This document shows positions 1 to 14,159 of a stretch of 64,000 nucleotides of DNA, one piece after another. The translations under genes were made by a program, and so were the position numbers. Source of the DNA: Lethocerus indicus (lineage: Eukaryota > Arthropoda > Insecta > Hemiptera > Belostomatidae); assembly GCA_019843655.1 (NCBI GenBank), contig JACDQD010000004.1, forward strand, positions 25,741,872 to 25,805,871, given 5' to 3'. How positions within the stretch are numbered: the first letter of the stretch is position 1; each line of letters begins with the position of its first letter. The notes beneath the pieces were generated by a model that did no database searches, was not told where the DNA came from, and saw only the letters and a program-made list of their open reading frames with translations.

Positions 1-1015
1 TTCCATTTGGATCAGAACAGCTGTGGGACGGGCAGAAACAATATAATACTTACTTATTTAGTGTAGTTAATTGCATATTGTGTTGGCCAAAACGCGAACA
101 CGACACAGGCCTATAGCTAATAAATCTGTACGGTTGCTATAGCCTGGCAGGCTTATACCGGATATTTAAGTGGTGGAGTCGGACTTCTATCGGGGAAGGG
201 CTCAGGTAGGAGCCGACACAGGCCTGTCGGGAGATATTGTTAACTAATTGTAGAGAGATAAGTGTGAGCGGCTGCCGAGTGAAATGTTGAATATGTCCGG
301 ACCGCGATAAGAGGACGGGAGTTGTGTCTAGCCCCGTCTCGAATGGGGGGGAAGGCGCCCCTAACTAACAGCCGCTGCTCTGCTTTTCACACTCCTTTCG
401 AATTAGCCCTTGAGTTATTACTATCATTTATATTAAGCTGGTTCATTTTGTCGACGGATTTAAACCAATTTACAGTTATATTACGCGAAGGATAGGTTTC
501 AAACGTTCATAGGAAAATGTTGTCATCGGGTCATACTAAACTTTGTCGCGAGGAGAATAACCATTATTTTGGCGAACGTCTTTCAAAATACATTTTGATT
601 TTTGAAATCACAAACGAACTGAGGTTTCTTTCGTTACACAGTATCCAATTTCTGATTAATGCCACAAATGTCAACTAATACACCTAGTGACTATGAACAC
701 TTGATTTAGATCAGGCGAAGAAATGGTTAGTTCCTGGATTTTCATGAAGATATTATTACGAAATGGCGTCCCGATGGGAAAATAAATAATCCTACCGTTA
801 TTTTTATGAAAACTGTTTTGGAGTTGGCGGCGGCCGGTTGCATTTGCGACGACGGCAATGTGTTTTAGGTGTTCTTTAGTTAGGGCTCATTTGGTTTTCG
901 AGCGGGACCACGGTCACTAATGCCCCGGCATGTCGTGACGATGTGAAATGTGTGAGTGTGATCTTGTCAAACTAGTTCCATTGAACTATGCGTGGGTTTT
1001 ACATTACTGTTGGTC

Positions 1016-1180
1016 ATCTCCTTCTATCCCTCTCTCTCTCTCTCTCCCTCTCAATCTCACACACGTACACACCAACTCCGCCTCTCTCTCATCCCCCCCC
1101 CCAACCCCCTTCTCATCGCCTCTTCTCTTTTTCTGCTTCACTCTTCTCATCCTCTCATTCTCTCGTTTTCTCTGTCCCTT
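1016..1180. repeat. Pyrimidine-rich tract with (CT)n core
   Basis: A 165-bp stretch almost purely C and T on the plus strand, with a (TC)n core at about 1030-1052. It creates overlapping Ser/Leu/Pro-rich open frames that are not genes. Confidence 0.85.
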
Positions 1181-2309
1181 CTCACATAATGGTCAGTTAC
1201 ATAATTATTAAACCCATTAGATATCTGATTTGACACACTGTTATGTCGGCGCGATCGTATCCGACCCGAGATTGGCAGCCGTAGGGTAGATAACGCCGGC
1301 TAAATATTATTTACGAATTAATTAATACGAAAGCGAAACTAATTGTCATAGATTTAACTCTTACCTCCTGTGCGTCTACGGCGGGGGTTTAAATTTATGC
1401 CATTCAAGCGACATTCTAATTTGATATTTAGTAATAAAAAATAGCCCAGTTTTAGAATATTTTACCCTCTCATACAGAAGTTGTAATTTCCATCACTATA
1501 TCCAGACTCGATTGATTCGAAAGTATTAACAATGGGATAATGCGTCCGTCATTTCGCCAAATCGTCATATTACCCTATTGCATGAATATGGTTCTGACAT
1601 ACTTCGCCGCTACAAAATTTGAAAGTAAGATGGCGAGATTGACTTATGGCAAGATTCCAAAATAACTAAACGATTATCAGACTAATAATTTAATATTCGT
1701 CTAAATACACTTTATTCTTCTTGTGAGCGTCTCTTTGGAGGCCGGCAGGAGGCAAGCTTCAGATAAGCAAGAAGTCCTTCCAACCTTTCTTGGAAAGCTA
1801 CTCAGTGCTTTTAGAGGGTTCGGAGTTTCTGCTTGAAGGTGAAAGCGGAGATAGCCCAATGAGGCGGTACGCTGTTCAGTTGGATTCAGGACAATTGTTA
1901 TCGCTTTCTCGAGAATACCTGCAGTCGTATAAATAATCCACGACTTTGTAATTTGGAGTAGCGGTTCTGAAATTCTGTTTATTATTTATACTTTCGGCGG
2001 CTTTCCGAAACGAGAACTCCTAGTTGCGCTATGCTGTTGAAGTTGGAACGCAACCTGAATGAATGCTAAGTATTAATGCAGACAAGGTTTTATATTAGTA
2101 TTAAACCTCCCAAATCGATTTTCTGGCCACTTATCTAAAATCAGATCGATAATAAAGAATAACCCTGGTTCCGTGCTATTCTCCTTAGAATAAGTGGTTC
2201 TGTATTCATTCGATCTGTGCTCAACTGGTTTCAGGTTCTCGCCATTTTCATTAAAATTAATGAGGCCCTGCTGAAGTGCCTCGTCTGAGTCTCTCTTCCC
2301 TCTGGCACG

Positions 2310-2326
2310 AACACACACACACACAA
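2310..2326. repeat. (AC)n microsatellite
   Basis: Short run of alternating A and C. Confidence 0.8.
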
Positions 2327-2616
2327 ACGGTATATAAGTCTAGGGAATAGTGTATAACTATAAATCATCTAGTAAATATGTTTTTCTGCAGTGTTAAAGT
2401 CTCCGTTTATCTGGGTATTTATTTCATTAGGTTCCCGAGAGGGTCGCAGTTGTGAAGACTGCAGTATATATTATTCACAAGTTGCGGCTGAGTAACTAAC
2501 TGGCCCGGACTGTCCAGGTCCGAGCTAATTCCTGGAAGTAATTAATTGAGGGGAGGGAGGGGGCGTAAGACGCTGAGGACATAATTACAGGTGGAGCGGC
2601 GTGAATATTGGCGGGA

Positions 2617-2633
2617 GGCACCCCCCCCCCCCG
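2617..2633. repeat. Poly-C run
   Basis: A homopolymer of about a dozen C followed by ggcagggg. Its exact length may be uncertain in any assembly. Confidence 0.75.
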
Positions 2634-3381
2634 GCAGGGGAAATTGGTTATGAAGTAATTATTGTTTAAAGATGATATCTGGCCGTGGGCCATCACCTTT
2701 TATACACCAATTAAATATATTTTACGGGACTGGGCGTAATTAACGGACGCCAACACGTTATTGGCGCGAACTCCAATCCTGCGCCACGGCCTCGACCACT
2801 GCAGCCGCCGATGGTGACCTCTTGGAAAACTTCTACTATGCCGACAATATTTGGAAAAAATCTAGCAATATATTCACTAGATATTAGTTTGCAATAATAA
2901 CGAAAGCATAGTGATTTCTATATACACACACATAATCGACCCAGTAACCTTCCCCTGTTATGAAAGTAACCCTGTTATGAAAATTCAATTATTAATTGTA
3001 ATAATGTAAAATATTATATTAGTAAATAGGCAAGAAGGCGTACAGTGAGATAACGTTACCAAGCATTTTTACAGAAAACTAATACACCCGTAATGGTAAT
3101 CCCAATGGCACTTTCATTTACGCTCTGGTAATGAATGTCACATTGAATTATACTGTTGCCAATGATGATTATATATAGCATAGCGCGTCTTGGGTTCCCC
3201 GCGTTTGTGTAAAGAAACACTACTGTTATTGCGTACACTCTGTATAATAAATATGGTTAGGGCTAATTTGAGATAACATTTTTAATTTCTTTGCCTCTTT
3301 TTAATTTCTTGCATCGTCAATTAGACGTTGTAAATTGGCTTATTTATAAATTTATAAGGAACAAATATGTAAGCCGAACTG

Positions 3382-3450
3382 ATGCCGGTCTAGCTTAGGA
3401 CCGAACAAGCTAAGAGGACCGTTCGTATTCCGAACCCCTGGCCAACATCC
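3382..3450 (-). repeat. Partial copy of the fold-back family
   Basis: Read on the plus strand it runs gatgccggtctagcttagga, then gaacaagctaagagg, then cgtattccgaacccctggcc. The order and spacing match the right half of the two full elements in inverted sense, including the family's terminal ttccaacccctcgc sequence. The 'gccgaaa' part of the core is lost. Confidence 0.55.
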
Positions 3451-3910
3451 GCATAAATATATCCTTTGAAATTTTGCTGTACAATAGCCTTTGTTGTGGA
3501 TTAAACAAATTCAGTGAGTGTCAGGGGCTAACCAGGTGTAAAAGGGGTAGGAGGGCTGGGGGTGTAAAGGGGGTTGGCTCATTGTAAGGAGACGGGGGCC
3601 GTCAAGTTGGCAGAACTGACACTAATCCGCCCCAATCCTATTTGGTGCAGAGAATGAATACCAACGGTATAATGCGGTGTCCGCAGAGACGGCGGAGGCA
3701 CAGTGCTCTCTCTGAACCGCTTCCAGACGGCGGCTGATTAGCGCCGGTGGAGCCCCAAACACGCGCCCTGTAAGAGGATTAGACTGATCTAGACACACAC
3801 AAAAAGCGTTGACGCCGTCGTAAAGCGTGTCAGAAATCGTTTAAATAAACACTCGGACACAGAAGATAATGTGTGAAGATTACAACCCGCAATACCCATA
3901 GTACCGTGCC

Positions 3911-3945
3911 AGACCGGTTTCTCCCCTTCGCCGTCTTCAGTAGGA
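3911..3945 (+). repeat. Core fragment of the fold-back family
   Basis: agaccggtttctccccttcg followed by ccgtcttcagtag. This aligns with agaccggtttcggctgctcg / ccatcttcagtag of the element at 37293-37467, with a few substitutions. It lies about 460 bp from, and opposite in direction to, the partial copy at 3382-3450. Confidence 0.5.
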
Positions 3946-6900
3946 TCGTGCCCGGATTTTGGTATTGGCACAAATCGGCACTCGGTAGGGAATCCCTTCA
4001 ATTATATCAACCGTATATGCCTGAATGTATAATATTTGAATACGCCAGCATATAATTTTGACGCGTAAGAAACTGAAAATTAAAACAAGACTCTAAAAGT
4101 TACAGTGTAGGGTTATTATTGAAGCCGATGTGGGTCAGTGCTTCACTATAATTCAGATAGAATTCTACGGAATATGTTTATTAAATTTACGAAAATCGTC
4201 CGGCAATATTTATAAAATTGACGTTTGAGTTATGGGCATTATTTTTTACATCGTCCAATATTAAATATATACACACAGTTTATCCGGCGGTCGGATGATT
4301 CAAAGCGTGACGATTTGATACCGTTTAAGCCGCGATCCAATTCGGGAGGGATCAATTATTCGGGGGCCGGGGCGGTCGGTCAGATTGGAATCACGATTCG
4401 ACGGGGAGGTCTCGAACCCGATGAAATACTCGGTTCGATTCTCTCGTCGGTGATGCAACCACGAATCGAAACCGGCCCAAGTCCGAAGCTTAAATTCCGA
4501 ACTGTTGACTTAATCGCTCATCAATTTGTACTTATTTCAGTAGGATAAACATTTGCGAAGAACCTGAAGGGACTATAACGATTATCCTTTAATTATACAA
4601 GCTTCAACAGATAAGAAGATGCAATAATTTATTTTTTCTAATCTCAGTATAACTCATACCTTAAATTAGTACTTGTAGTCTCATTTCTTGGGGTTACCTC
4701 CCGCTGAATTTACAATTTGGGGCCTCGTGGAATAGAGCCGAGTAAAGCAATTCCCAATCTTGGTTTTATTACAAGCGACAGTGCAACAATTACTGTAAAA
4801 GTAAGATTTTCGCGAAGCACATAGCATAAAATGCTTATTTCTTCCCCTTGTTCGTTATTCATTTCGAATGATGCCAAAGCAATCCACCAATGTATAATTA
4901 ATATTCAATTTATTTAAATCTAATTTCACGCGAAGAAGGAAGTGACTCTCGATAGGAGGGATGTCCAATCATTGGTGGGAGGAGGAGGTGGGATAGAATT
5001 TCTGGGTGGATGGGTGGGTGGTCTCGGTTGGGCAGGAGGTCTAATGCCACGGGTAGCATCTGCGGAAGATCTGGTGGGTTCCCGTTCTTGCGTTGGTGGG
5101 TGTCCTCCTTCTGGAGGTTGTGGTCGTCTCTCCTTGTGCTGTCTTCTCCTTCGAGAGTTAAGTGAGTGAGTGTCAAGTGAGAGCAGTGTCACTAAATAAA
5201 ATATAAAAAAAAATTGTAGTCGTGACTATACCAATAAACGAGAAAAAAATTTCACCCGTTTTGCTTAGGAATAGAAAAATTTCACTGGACAATATCTGTG
5301 AAGCACCTGCGTAGATTATCTAGAAAAGAGGGTTCAAAATGTGCGACTGGACGAGAGGTATAGACGATTTCACGGTTGCGTCCCGGTCTTTTGCCCGTCC
5401 CGTTAGTTCCTTCCTGTTCATCCTCCCGCCTGAGAACCGTGTCGGCCACCTTCGGGTCCACGGCCGAGGGGGTGTCCCCACGGGGTCCTGTTAGACTGGA
5501 GCGCACAACAGTGTGGCGGTGTCGGCCCTGTGTGCCCGTACCCAAGTAAAGTGACCCACACCCCAACCAATAATAGGCCTCAGGTGTCGGTCGCTTCAGG
5601 TAGTTCCACACTTTTCAATCGTCCGCCACTTTTTTTCCCTGTTCCAATGCAGGAAATTTTCTCCGACTTATTGAATTTCCTATCCGGAACTGAATTAATC
5701 AGGAATATATAATTCCTATATTCTTTACGACGAATTTATCTGGGAATCGATTTCCCGTCTCCCGGCACAGAGTACGTGTGTCCAGTAACCCCAGGGCCCT
5801 CACGTTGACTGCAAACTGCATATAGAAAAATTATTCGCCGACATAAAACAATAAACAACAATTCTCTCGTGTACGAAAGCTTCAGTGTACGACTTCGGGT
5901 TGCTGACAATCGATTGAGATGTGTGGCTTTGAGATGCATCGACATCCAGAGTGTAGTCGCATCTCCTGTCGCCAAACAGAAATGAACGAATAATAGAAAT
6001 TATGTCCTCGAGTTTAAGTTTTTATCTCTATCCATCCGCTCTATTTGTATTTCCGAAACGTTCCACTACCGAATGCAGTGAACATCCCTAAACTTTCCAC
6101 TATCGGACCGAACAGCGAATAGCAGACGGAATATCGATCGTTCTTATTTGTTGTTCGCGCAGTATTGCTATAGCGACCCTACATAGTAGGCGATGAAAAA
6201 CTTTTACGTGTACAACTGACGAAGTGTAACGTATGTATCGCTGGAAATATTTTCGGTCACCTCATAATTCCCGTACAGACGGGCAGGTATGACTTAGACG
6301 CCCCGGTGGTCCGCACGGTCCAATTGACAAGTACCGCTCTGTTATTTGACTCCGGGGTACGTGTTATGTGCGAGCCTCGAATACTGTCATTACGGGCAGG
6401 ATGCGGACGACTTACACAGAATGAAGACATCTCCGCCGGGTGTCTGACACTAAAAGCGGTAATAGTGCACGGTTCGGTGTTTCCCATTTCTATCAATTAC
6501 AGCTGCCTCGGAGGTGCCTCACAATTCGGTCGGTACTGTTCATTCAGTTATAGCTCTTTTAGGATCTGAATGGTTCGTAGAGTCATTGATGTTGGTAAAT
6601 AAAATTCTTACGCGAAAGCATTAATAATTTGCCTATCGCTTGCAATATATTGTAAAACATATTTTAAGCTATTTGTCCGTGGGTCGGAATATCGTCACTT
6701 TGGCGATCGCGGTTAACGGCGACGGACATACTTCACCGTCAGGTAACAGCTACAATATTTTTACGTACAAATTTATTATGCTGTTAGCAAGCTCCCTTCT
6801 CCCCTTTCTCCATACGGCTATACAGTTGTCAGGAGATATTTCAAAACCGCTCCCACACAATTCGAATTATGATGAGACGCCAACCCGGGAGCGAACCAAC

Positions 6901-7670
6901 GTTCTAATTCAATTGCAAATAAAAATTGATTAAGTCACTCATTGAATCGTGAGTATCGAACATTTTAATTTTCCCAAACTATTTACGTAATTAACAAGGG
7001 TTAGAATTGTTTAATAATATGTACCGTGTCTTTAGATATCACTTCGTTGGTACATAGCTCGGTGGAGGAATCTTATTCGGGGAATAAAAAATCGAGATCG
7101 TCTATAGATTTATATTAACGATATCGTTGAAGGTTGGCACACCTTTATTGCGCAATTGGGCACTTATTGGGTTAACCGTGCTATAAATAATGCCGAGAAT
7201 AATTCTTGTTTAATTGGGGGTCATTCTTCTGGCGGGTCGTGACCGACAGCCGACGCGTTCAGTTTTCAACGTTCAATTAACACTTATTAGACCATTAGAG
7301 GCACACACACACACACACATACACCGAGTCACACGCCCGTACTAAATCAGCGTTACTGCTAGGTGGCCTTGGATTTTAAATTTTGCAATTTATCAAACCC
7401 CAGAACGGGGCAATTATCGCAGTTGGCCACCGAGGGATTATTTGGCGTTCTGAAAGTTGCAAGGAGAGCTCAACAGATATACAACTAGTCAGTTGTACAT
7501 TAGAGGCTCGATTTATAAATACAGGTGAATTCAATATGGGCGGACAGACTGGATATAGTAATTCACAATCCAAGTCGCGTAACTGGAACATACGGAGTCA
7601 ACAAGTTTTGCGTTTGGACCGCAATATTTAGATTCTTTTAACGAGTATCTAGAAAGATTTCGGTGATCGG
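3946..7670. other. No gene recognised; includes a G-rich open stretch at 4940-5620
   Basis: At 4940-5170 the plus strand is rich in GGT/GGA and is open on both strands. A further minus-strand frame of 109 codons lies at 5282-5611. Neither shows a family motif, a splice pair or a plausible start context that I can defend. They may be decayed repeat DNA. Confidence 0.5.
7302..7319. repeat. (CA)n microsatellite
   Basis: Nine CA units, 350 bp before the 70-bp tandem repeat. Confidence 0.85.
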
Positions 7671-7890
7671 CTAGTTAATCGGTGTAAGTCCAGCCAACGA
7701 ACTCTTGTTCAGTACATTTCCGCACCATACTCAGGGGGCGCTAGTTTATCGGTGCAAGTGCACCAAACGAACTTTAGTTCAGTAAATGTCCGCACCACCC
7801 TCAGGGGACGCTAGTTTATCGGTGCAAGTGCACCAAACGAACTCTAGTTAAGTACATTTCCGCACCACACTCAGGGGGCGCTAGTTAATC
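7671..7890. repeat. Tandem repeat, three 70-bp units plus a 10-bp stub
   Basis: Units start at 7671, 7741 and 7811, each with ctagtt(a/t)atcggtg; a fourth start (ctagttaatc) at 7881 is cut off after 10 bp. Units 2 and 3 are closest to each other. Each unit holds an imperfect or perfect mini-hairpin (ggtgca ag tgcacc in units 2 and 3), an agtacatttccgcacca stretch, and ends in cagggg(g/a)cg. There are no spacers between units. Confidence 0.9.
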
Positions 7891-10800
7891 CATATCTAAT
7901 CATTTTTATTTAAAGAGACAGAAAACACGAAATCTAAAATTTTTTTATATTTTCGCATCTGCGATGACTATGTCTCCTTTTTTTCCTGGTGTAGATTGTT
8001 AGCCAGCGTTAACATACCAGCGGCTGTACGTTGGGCCGGTGGGTTTATTGCGAGAGCGTAGTGGGTCCGATTCGGTTGTGTGTTCCAGCCCTCGGGGCCT
8101 TTCATTCATTAGGGAAAAATGAAAGGCGGTCTCAATAAATATGTAAGTTATGGTGTGGGTAAGTGCGATGGGCAGGGTGGTCCCAGTGGCCCACCTGCCG
8201 CTTCAATGGTTTTCAATCAGTCTGAAATATTCGATACAGTCCCCGAACGCCCACCGAAAACGGCGCAGGAACACACACGCGGTCCACACACTAAGCATAA
8301 TACCTAAATTGCGCTTATTTATGTGTTTACTTGCGTTCAAATTATACTTAGCTCATTTACTAAACGGTAATATGGCCTAGAGTCGACTAGCGGGTGGGTC
8401 CCAGAAATCACGTTTTTCTAGACCAGTTTTAGAATTACTTGTGCTCCACCTGTTGGACCTACGAATGGTATACTCCGTATTGTAGGATAACAACAGAAAT
8501 TGAATGTGTATATTATACATAACAAAAGTAATAAAATACAACACTATTGGTCTTATTACAGGAGTACCTGTAATGGGTAAGCGTGGTTGATTGAAGGGTA
8601 AGGTAATAATATTTCTTTCACTCGGCAATTTGACTTTGGTTCACCTGAAAATCAAAATTAGAGAGCGATACCATAAACGAGTTTGCATGCATTTTCTACC
8701 GGAAATTAAAGGAAATTCGTTCTCAGAAATATGTGCCGATTTCTCTCCACGTCCCTGCCCGAACAGTTTCACTCGGATATTTCATTTAAGCTGAAATATG
8801 CTTCATAGACCAAATTGATCCATTTACATTTGGACGGCAATGAATTATTCATAGCACGGAAAAAGAGCGCTGTACTGTAGAGTAATATATTTTTTTATTT
8901 CATGCGTCTTTTTTTAACCAAATTGCCGGTCAACATTCTTTCCGGAAAGCATTAAATGTTCTCCCGACGGAGCGGTACTTATAACTCCTAAAGTTCAGGT
9001 CAACAGGTACGGATCTGAGCATGCAAGTTGATTACAGGTTGTTTTATTAGACAATGATTTTCAAAAAGAACTGTTTTTGCGCAATCGGGTAGTTTGGCGC
9101 CTCGTAGTGTACTCTTGGACCGGGGCGGTCTGCTGTGTGACTGGAGCCGAAACCGCTGACTGGGCCACGGTTTATTATTTTGGTCTCGTGTTCTGTCCCG
9201 TTTTTGCGCCGCGAAACGAACGGCAAAGCAGTTTCCGATGATGACTAGGTAGATATACCGAAACCCCCCCCTCCCCGGTGCGTTTGTTTAGGTCCCTTCA
9301 TGAAAGTTCGGACCGGCGGACCGACGAGTAAGTGATTTTGTTTTTTTGCAAGCTCTATATTTCGCCGGGACGATTATGTCACTTCCGTAATTACCTGGTT
9401 GTTTATTGGGTTCCAGTTTTTTCCACTGAGCAATGTTATTTGGTCGCCTTCTGCATGTTTTGAACGCTGATCGATAAGTAACTGCTGAATACCCTGCAGT
9501 TAATTAAGTCTCTCCAGCGCATAGCTGAGATGGTAACAGTTATCCTTACGTGAAAGGGAACGTTTAATTATAATTTTTAATTGCATCTCTGAACTTTTAG
9601 CGTTATTTCATCATAGATTACATCTGTTCTGTGGGGCTATTGTACCAATGACTCTAGTACATATATACTTTGGGCCCCGTGTAAAATGTCTCTGGACAGC
9701 CTCAAATTAATTTAAATCTAAGATTTCAAGATTCAATTCCAATGAAAGATTCCTCATATTCAATATCTTTTCGTGTATAGTAAATTTGTTTAATTGATAG
9801 TTTCGAGTTTGTTTTTGCAGCGAGTGCTTCCTATACGCGTCAATTGTCTAGAGACGCGCGTGCTAATACCGTCTGCAAAGTGCAAGTCAGCGCAAATTAG
9901 CCTCGGTGGTATTGCGAGATCGCTAGTTTGAGGATATTCTTAGGAATCGAGTAACGATTAATATTTTGTACTTCCGTTAGGTTCTTTCCTCATTTCAACG
10001 GACAACCATCGGTTCAGAATACTTTAAATACTTTTGTCGGTTGCTTTACACTGGTCATATTGGTGGAAACGTTTCCTTATGAGCCTCCGTCCGGGTCTGT
10101 TGTGTCGGGTTTTGTACAGGAATTGTCCATCTGCCGTATCGTGACGGATTCCCTTTATTATATGCAGATGAATACGAATTGTTTTCCGAATTTAATTTCA
10201 AATCGGTAATAGGCGGCCGCCCCCGCGGAGGGAGTTCGGGGGGGGCGCGCCTTCTTCCTCGCCCGCCGTCCCCGCCACTATCGTAATTTTCGATCGCGGC
10301 CAAACCATCTGTTCCAATTTGGAAAAACATAAAATAACAAGGGATTACAAATAATTGAATTAACATAAATGAACGGCAATTCGGATAAAATAAAATCTGC
10401 ATATAATGGGTCCCGTTCGGGGCTGGGCACCGGAAGTTTCGTATTGTTGTTAAACGTTAAGCAACCTCCTTGAAAACGTGCTCATCCTGTACAGTTTCTC
10501 GGCTCGTCCCCTCCTCTATTTTACGACGGCCCAAACGACCCGGTGACAGTCCGCATAGAAATATGCCGTTAAAGTCGCGCCCCCCGCATATTTCATACCG
10601 TATTATAGCAAACTGAATATAAAGTGCTGAGATCGCAGTTGTGTTCATATATATCAAGGAATAAACTGTTTATAGAGATACACTACGTTATAGTATTTTT
10701 ATCGCAGAAAGAATTCAATCCGAGAATTTACAGCGGGGATTTGCGATTTACCTAATCGCAGCGAACATCTACGCAACAGGTATTTTAAACTCAATACGCT

Positions 10801-13800
10801 ACTATTTGATACTACGATCGTTATTCTCGGAGGTAGGTGTTATTTAAGGACGTCCATTCCGGTGACGAACGAATGTCGAGAATCATTTTATAACTCGGGC
10901 CTCGATAATTTCAACGAAAACAATGGCTTATAAAAATCATCGAAGGGCAATGAGAGCGGGCCCCCATTCGATATAAATATAATTTATCGTCATCGCCCCG
11001 CGGAGTACACCGGGCTTCACGGCACTTTAACCTTATTAGAGGCTCGTAGATCAGCGCCAACGAGGGAAGAGAAGGCCGCCGCCGCCGCCGCCGCCGCCTC
11101 GCTCCGGTAACGAGGCCGTCTCCTCGGGGGCTCTTTTATGTCCGGGGCCCGGTGCCCGCCCACGGCCTAATGAAGCCGCCAAATCGGCTTCCATCCACAC
11201 CGACGGCACATTGTCTGTCCTACCAGCCCTGCCATCCAACCTAAAATTTAAAGAGCCAAAGGGAATCGGAGTTTTTAAACAAGTTCCTTGGCGCAAGAAA
11301 ATCTGAAATATCTCAATCCGAAGGAAATACGGGTCTAGGAGCATAGAATCAAGTTTGCGCTGCGCGTGCTTAGTTCAAAATATTAAGTTGTACTCCGAAA
11401 AAATGAATCGTACAAAAACTGGGTACTAAAAATATATAAGTAGAGTAATTGAAGGGGAACTCCAGTGTCACCGGCGATCGGGGCTCAGTCAAGGTGCACC
11501 ACAGATATTAGTCTACATTAATACTCGAATATAGTGGACGAAAAACAATAAAATCCCCTGAGGGACGAGGTTAATAAAGAATTATCTAAACGTATATTTG
11601 TCTCGTCGCAAAAACAGCCAACAATGAACGACCGCTGGCAAAGTTCATCTCGCGTCCTGCCAGATCAGTTAACGGCTAATAACACGGTAATCGGTCAGGA
11701 TAATTGCATTACGATCTGCGGCACGATAGCCTAAACATATATTCCGGAGGCAGGGAAAGATAAAAATTGATCAGCGACAGACGCAATTAAAGGAATAATT
11801 GGAAGGAAAATAAAAGGGAAAAAGAGAACGGGTTATAATGCCCGTGTGTGTTAATCCGTGTTTACGCGTACAAATTGATTAGGGTTGGGCGAGCTCCAGG
11901 GGCCACCGATTTTAATCCAGTCGAACCGTTTAATCGAAACCGGGACGGCGGGCGCCCGATAAAAAGAAACGAGAAAAAGATTTTGCCACTGATGGATGAT
12001 GCAATTAATTGCAGGTCTGTGGAGGCGTCGGGGACCAGTCTCAACGGGCCACAGGCTCCTCGTATCCGCCGTCCATATTCGATATAGGATTAGAACGTAA
12101 CACAATCAAAACTTCGACTGACAGTAATCATAATAGAAAATGTCTTCAGCATTAATCAATCGCAGGCGAAGCCAGATGAAGCTGAACCGTTTCAAGAAGC
12201 AGAATTTCTGGACGTATACTTCAATATAACATTTTAATCAAAGTGGGCCGAAAATAATAAAAAGTACGTCCCAAAATGGAACTAATTACGTGGGAGTGTC
12301 GCCATCCAGCTTCCGTCTAGCATCGCTTGTTGGGCCGATAGCCGCTTCAACATTAAATAATATCGAGTAGTTTAGTCGATATCGGATTGAATACCGTAGT
12401 ACGAGATAAAGAATATACTATATTTCTTTGTACTTAAGATGAAAGAAAAACAAATAGAAATTCATCAGGTCCATTCATTGGTCAAAATCGATATTGGAGA
12501 AGGCGAAGAAGCGGGAGGATCCGGACGAGCGAACGTCTCAATCGCGACTGGAGATATTATCCGGGGCGCCGAAACGGGGTTCTCTAATGTCTGTAAACAT
12601 TCGATGTGTATCGCATATTATTAAACGAGTGGGGGGCAACACGGGTTGCGGAGGTGTTAAAAAGAGGGCGCGGGTGTCCATCGAACAAAAACAAAAAAAG
12701 AAAATAAACCCCGGACAGGAAAATAATAATATCCCGGGGGAAAAAAGAAGGAGGTAACGGAAAATAAACTCGGGAGCGGGAACTGGTCAAAGTGTTAACT
12801 CGCCTGCTAACGATTGAATATAATGAGGATTTGCTATCGGGGCCGGCTGATCTGGGAGAGGGTCCAGGCTATAAGAACCTATTATAGCGGCTATTAGTAT
12901 AATCTTGATGGAGTTTAAAAGGAAGAGAAAAAAGAAGGGGAAAAAGGCAGATTGGATTTATACGGCGGTGCGTTGTTGGCGGCTGGGCGGCGAGGGGCCG
13001 CCTGCCGTGTGTGGGTTTGGTGGAGCGCCCGGGGGCCCCCCGACCCGACCAGGGTCGCCGACCGTGCCCAAATTTACGGGTACGCGGCCGCCCGATATTC
13101 GGCACCGAGTGTCCGGACGGTCACCCGTTGAAATCCCGAAAATGATTTAGGCCTCCGTAAATTTTGTTTATGAAAAAAACTCCTTTCTTCGGGGTCGCCG
13201 GGCGGGTTATAAAATTCCGATAATAACAGCTATCGGAAACGGACTTCCCACGCCCCGGACTCCATATATATTGTCGACACCCGAGGCGGGATGGCACCCG
13301 AGAACAACCCTTTTCCGGGGTGTGAAATTATGCGCAAAAGATTGTACGTCTTCTAATTATAAAACGAGGATAAATTTTCGGACGTAGGAAAAGTTATAAT
13401 GCGGAATGGGGAACAGAAAAAACGATTTCCGCAATAAATAGGTTTTGTGATGTTTCGATAATCGTTTATTATTGGAATTATAAAAAAATATCTCCGTTAT
13501 GTGTCAACTTCATTATTAAGTGTGTCGTTATTGCTATTCTCATTAAAATCTTTCATTAAAGGCGAGGGATTCTACCCGGTGAATCGATCGAAAGCTATAG
13601 AATTGTCCGAAAACTTGTCAGGAGTACAATTTCAAGAAGTAAGTCCCCGAAAATTGAACTCCGAGCACTGTTAATGACCACCCCTCCAGGATCGGAGGGA
13701 GTCCTCCTGTAATGAGGGGGATTGACTATAGGTCCTCCAACTAGAATTAAGTACTTCTTCAATCACCTTAACAACTTTACTTAGTTGAGCTTTCGCAATT

Positions 13801-14159
13801 ACGAAATGAAAAAAAAAACAGGAAAAGTTCGAAAGTCAGAAAAGGGTGCTCGAACTCTACCTCATCCGGAAAACCAAGTTCCGATATTCGTAATCAATTT
13901 TGGCCTTCTTTCTGTTCGAACGAATATTTACCGGATTTGGTAATTTGAAATTCGATAACGTGTTTCTGCTGACATTAGATCAAATTAGGCGCATCTAGAA
14001 TTACTAGAATCGCACTAACATTAATTAGTCATTTTATTTAATGGGCGTACATAAGACTTAACAGTGATCACTTATAGACTGCAGTCAATTTAAATGATTT
14101 TTTAATGATTTAAATGATTAAATGATGTTTATATTTGAAGAATTAAGAACATTCCACTT
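7891..14159. other. No gene recognised; GC-rich blocks at about 10.2, 11.1 and 13.0 kb
   Basis: Three GC-rich islands (10210-10275, 11060-11170, 12970-13100) alternate with AT-rich DNA containing many AATTA and TAATTA words. There are no exons I can identify. The composition would suit regulatory DNA but proves nothing. Confidence 0.5.
11075..11098. repeat. (GCC)8 microsatellite
   Basis: Eight perfect GCC units inside a GC-rich block. On the minus strand it reads as a Gly run, but the surrounding frame has no recognisable protein. Confidence 0.85.

Larger units (their letters stand above)
1..3381. other. No gene recognised; AT-rich intergenic DNA
   Basis: Apart from the CT tract, a CA run and a poly-C run, nothing stands out. 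Open frames here are short and show no family motif on either strand. Confidence 0.6.

Noticed and set aside
948..1233. Three overlapping Ser/Leu/Pro-rich open frames on the plus strand
   Set aside because: They are by-products of the CT-rich tract; all three frames are open because the repeat contains no stop codons.
7671..7890. CRISPR-like array
   Set aside because: The repeats are contiguous with no variable spacers, and the window is eukaryotic.
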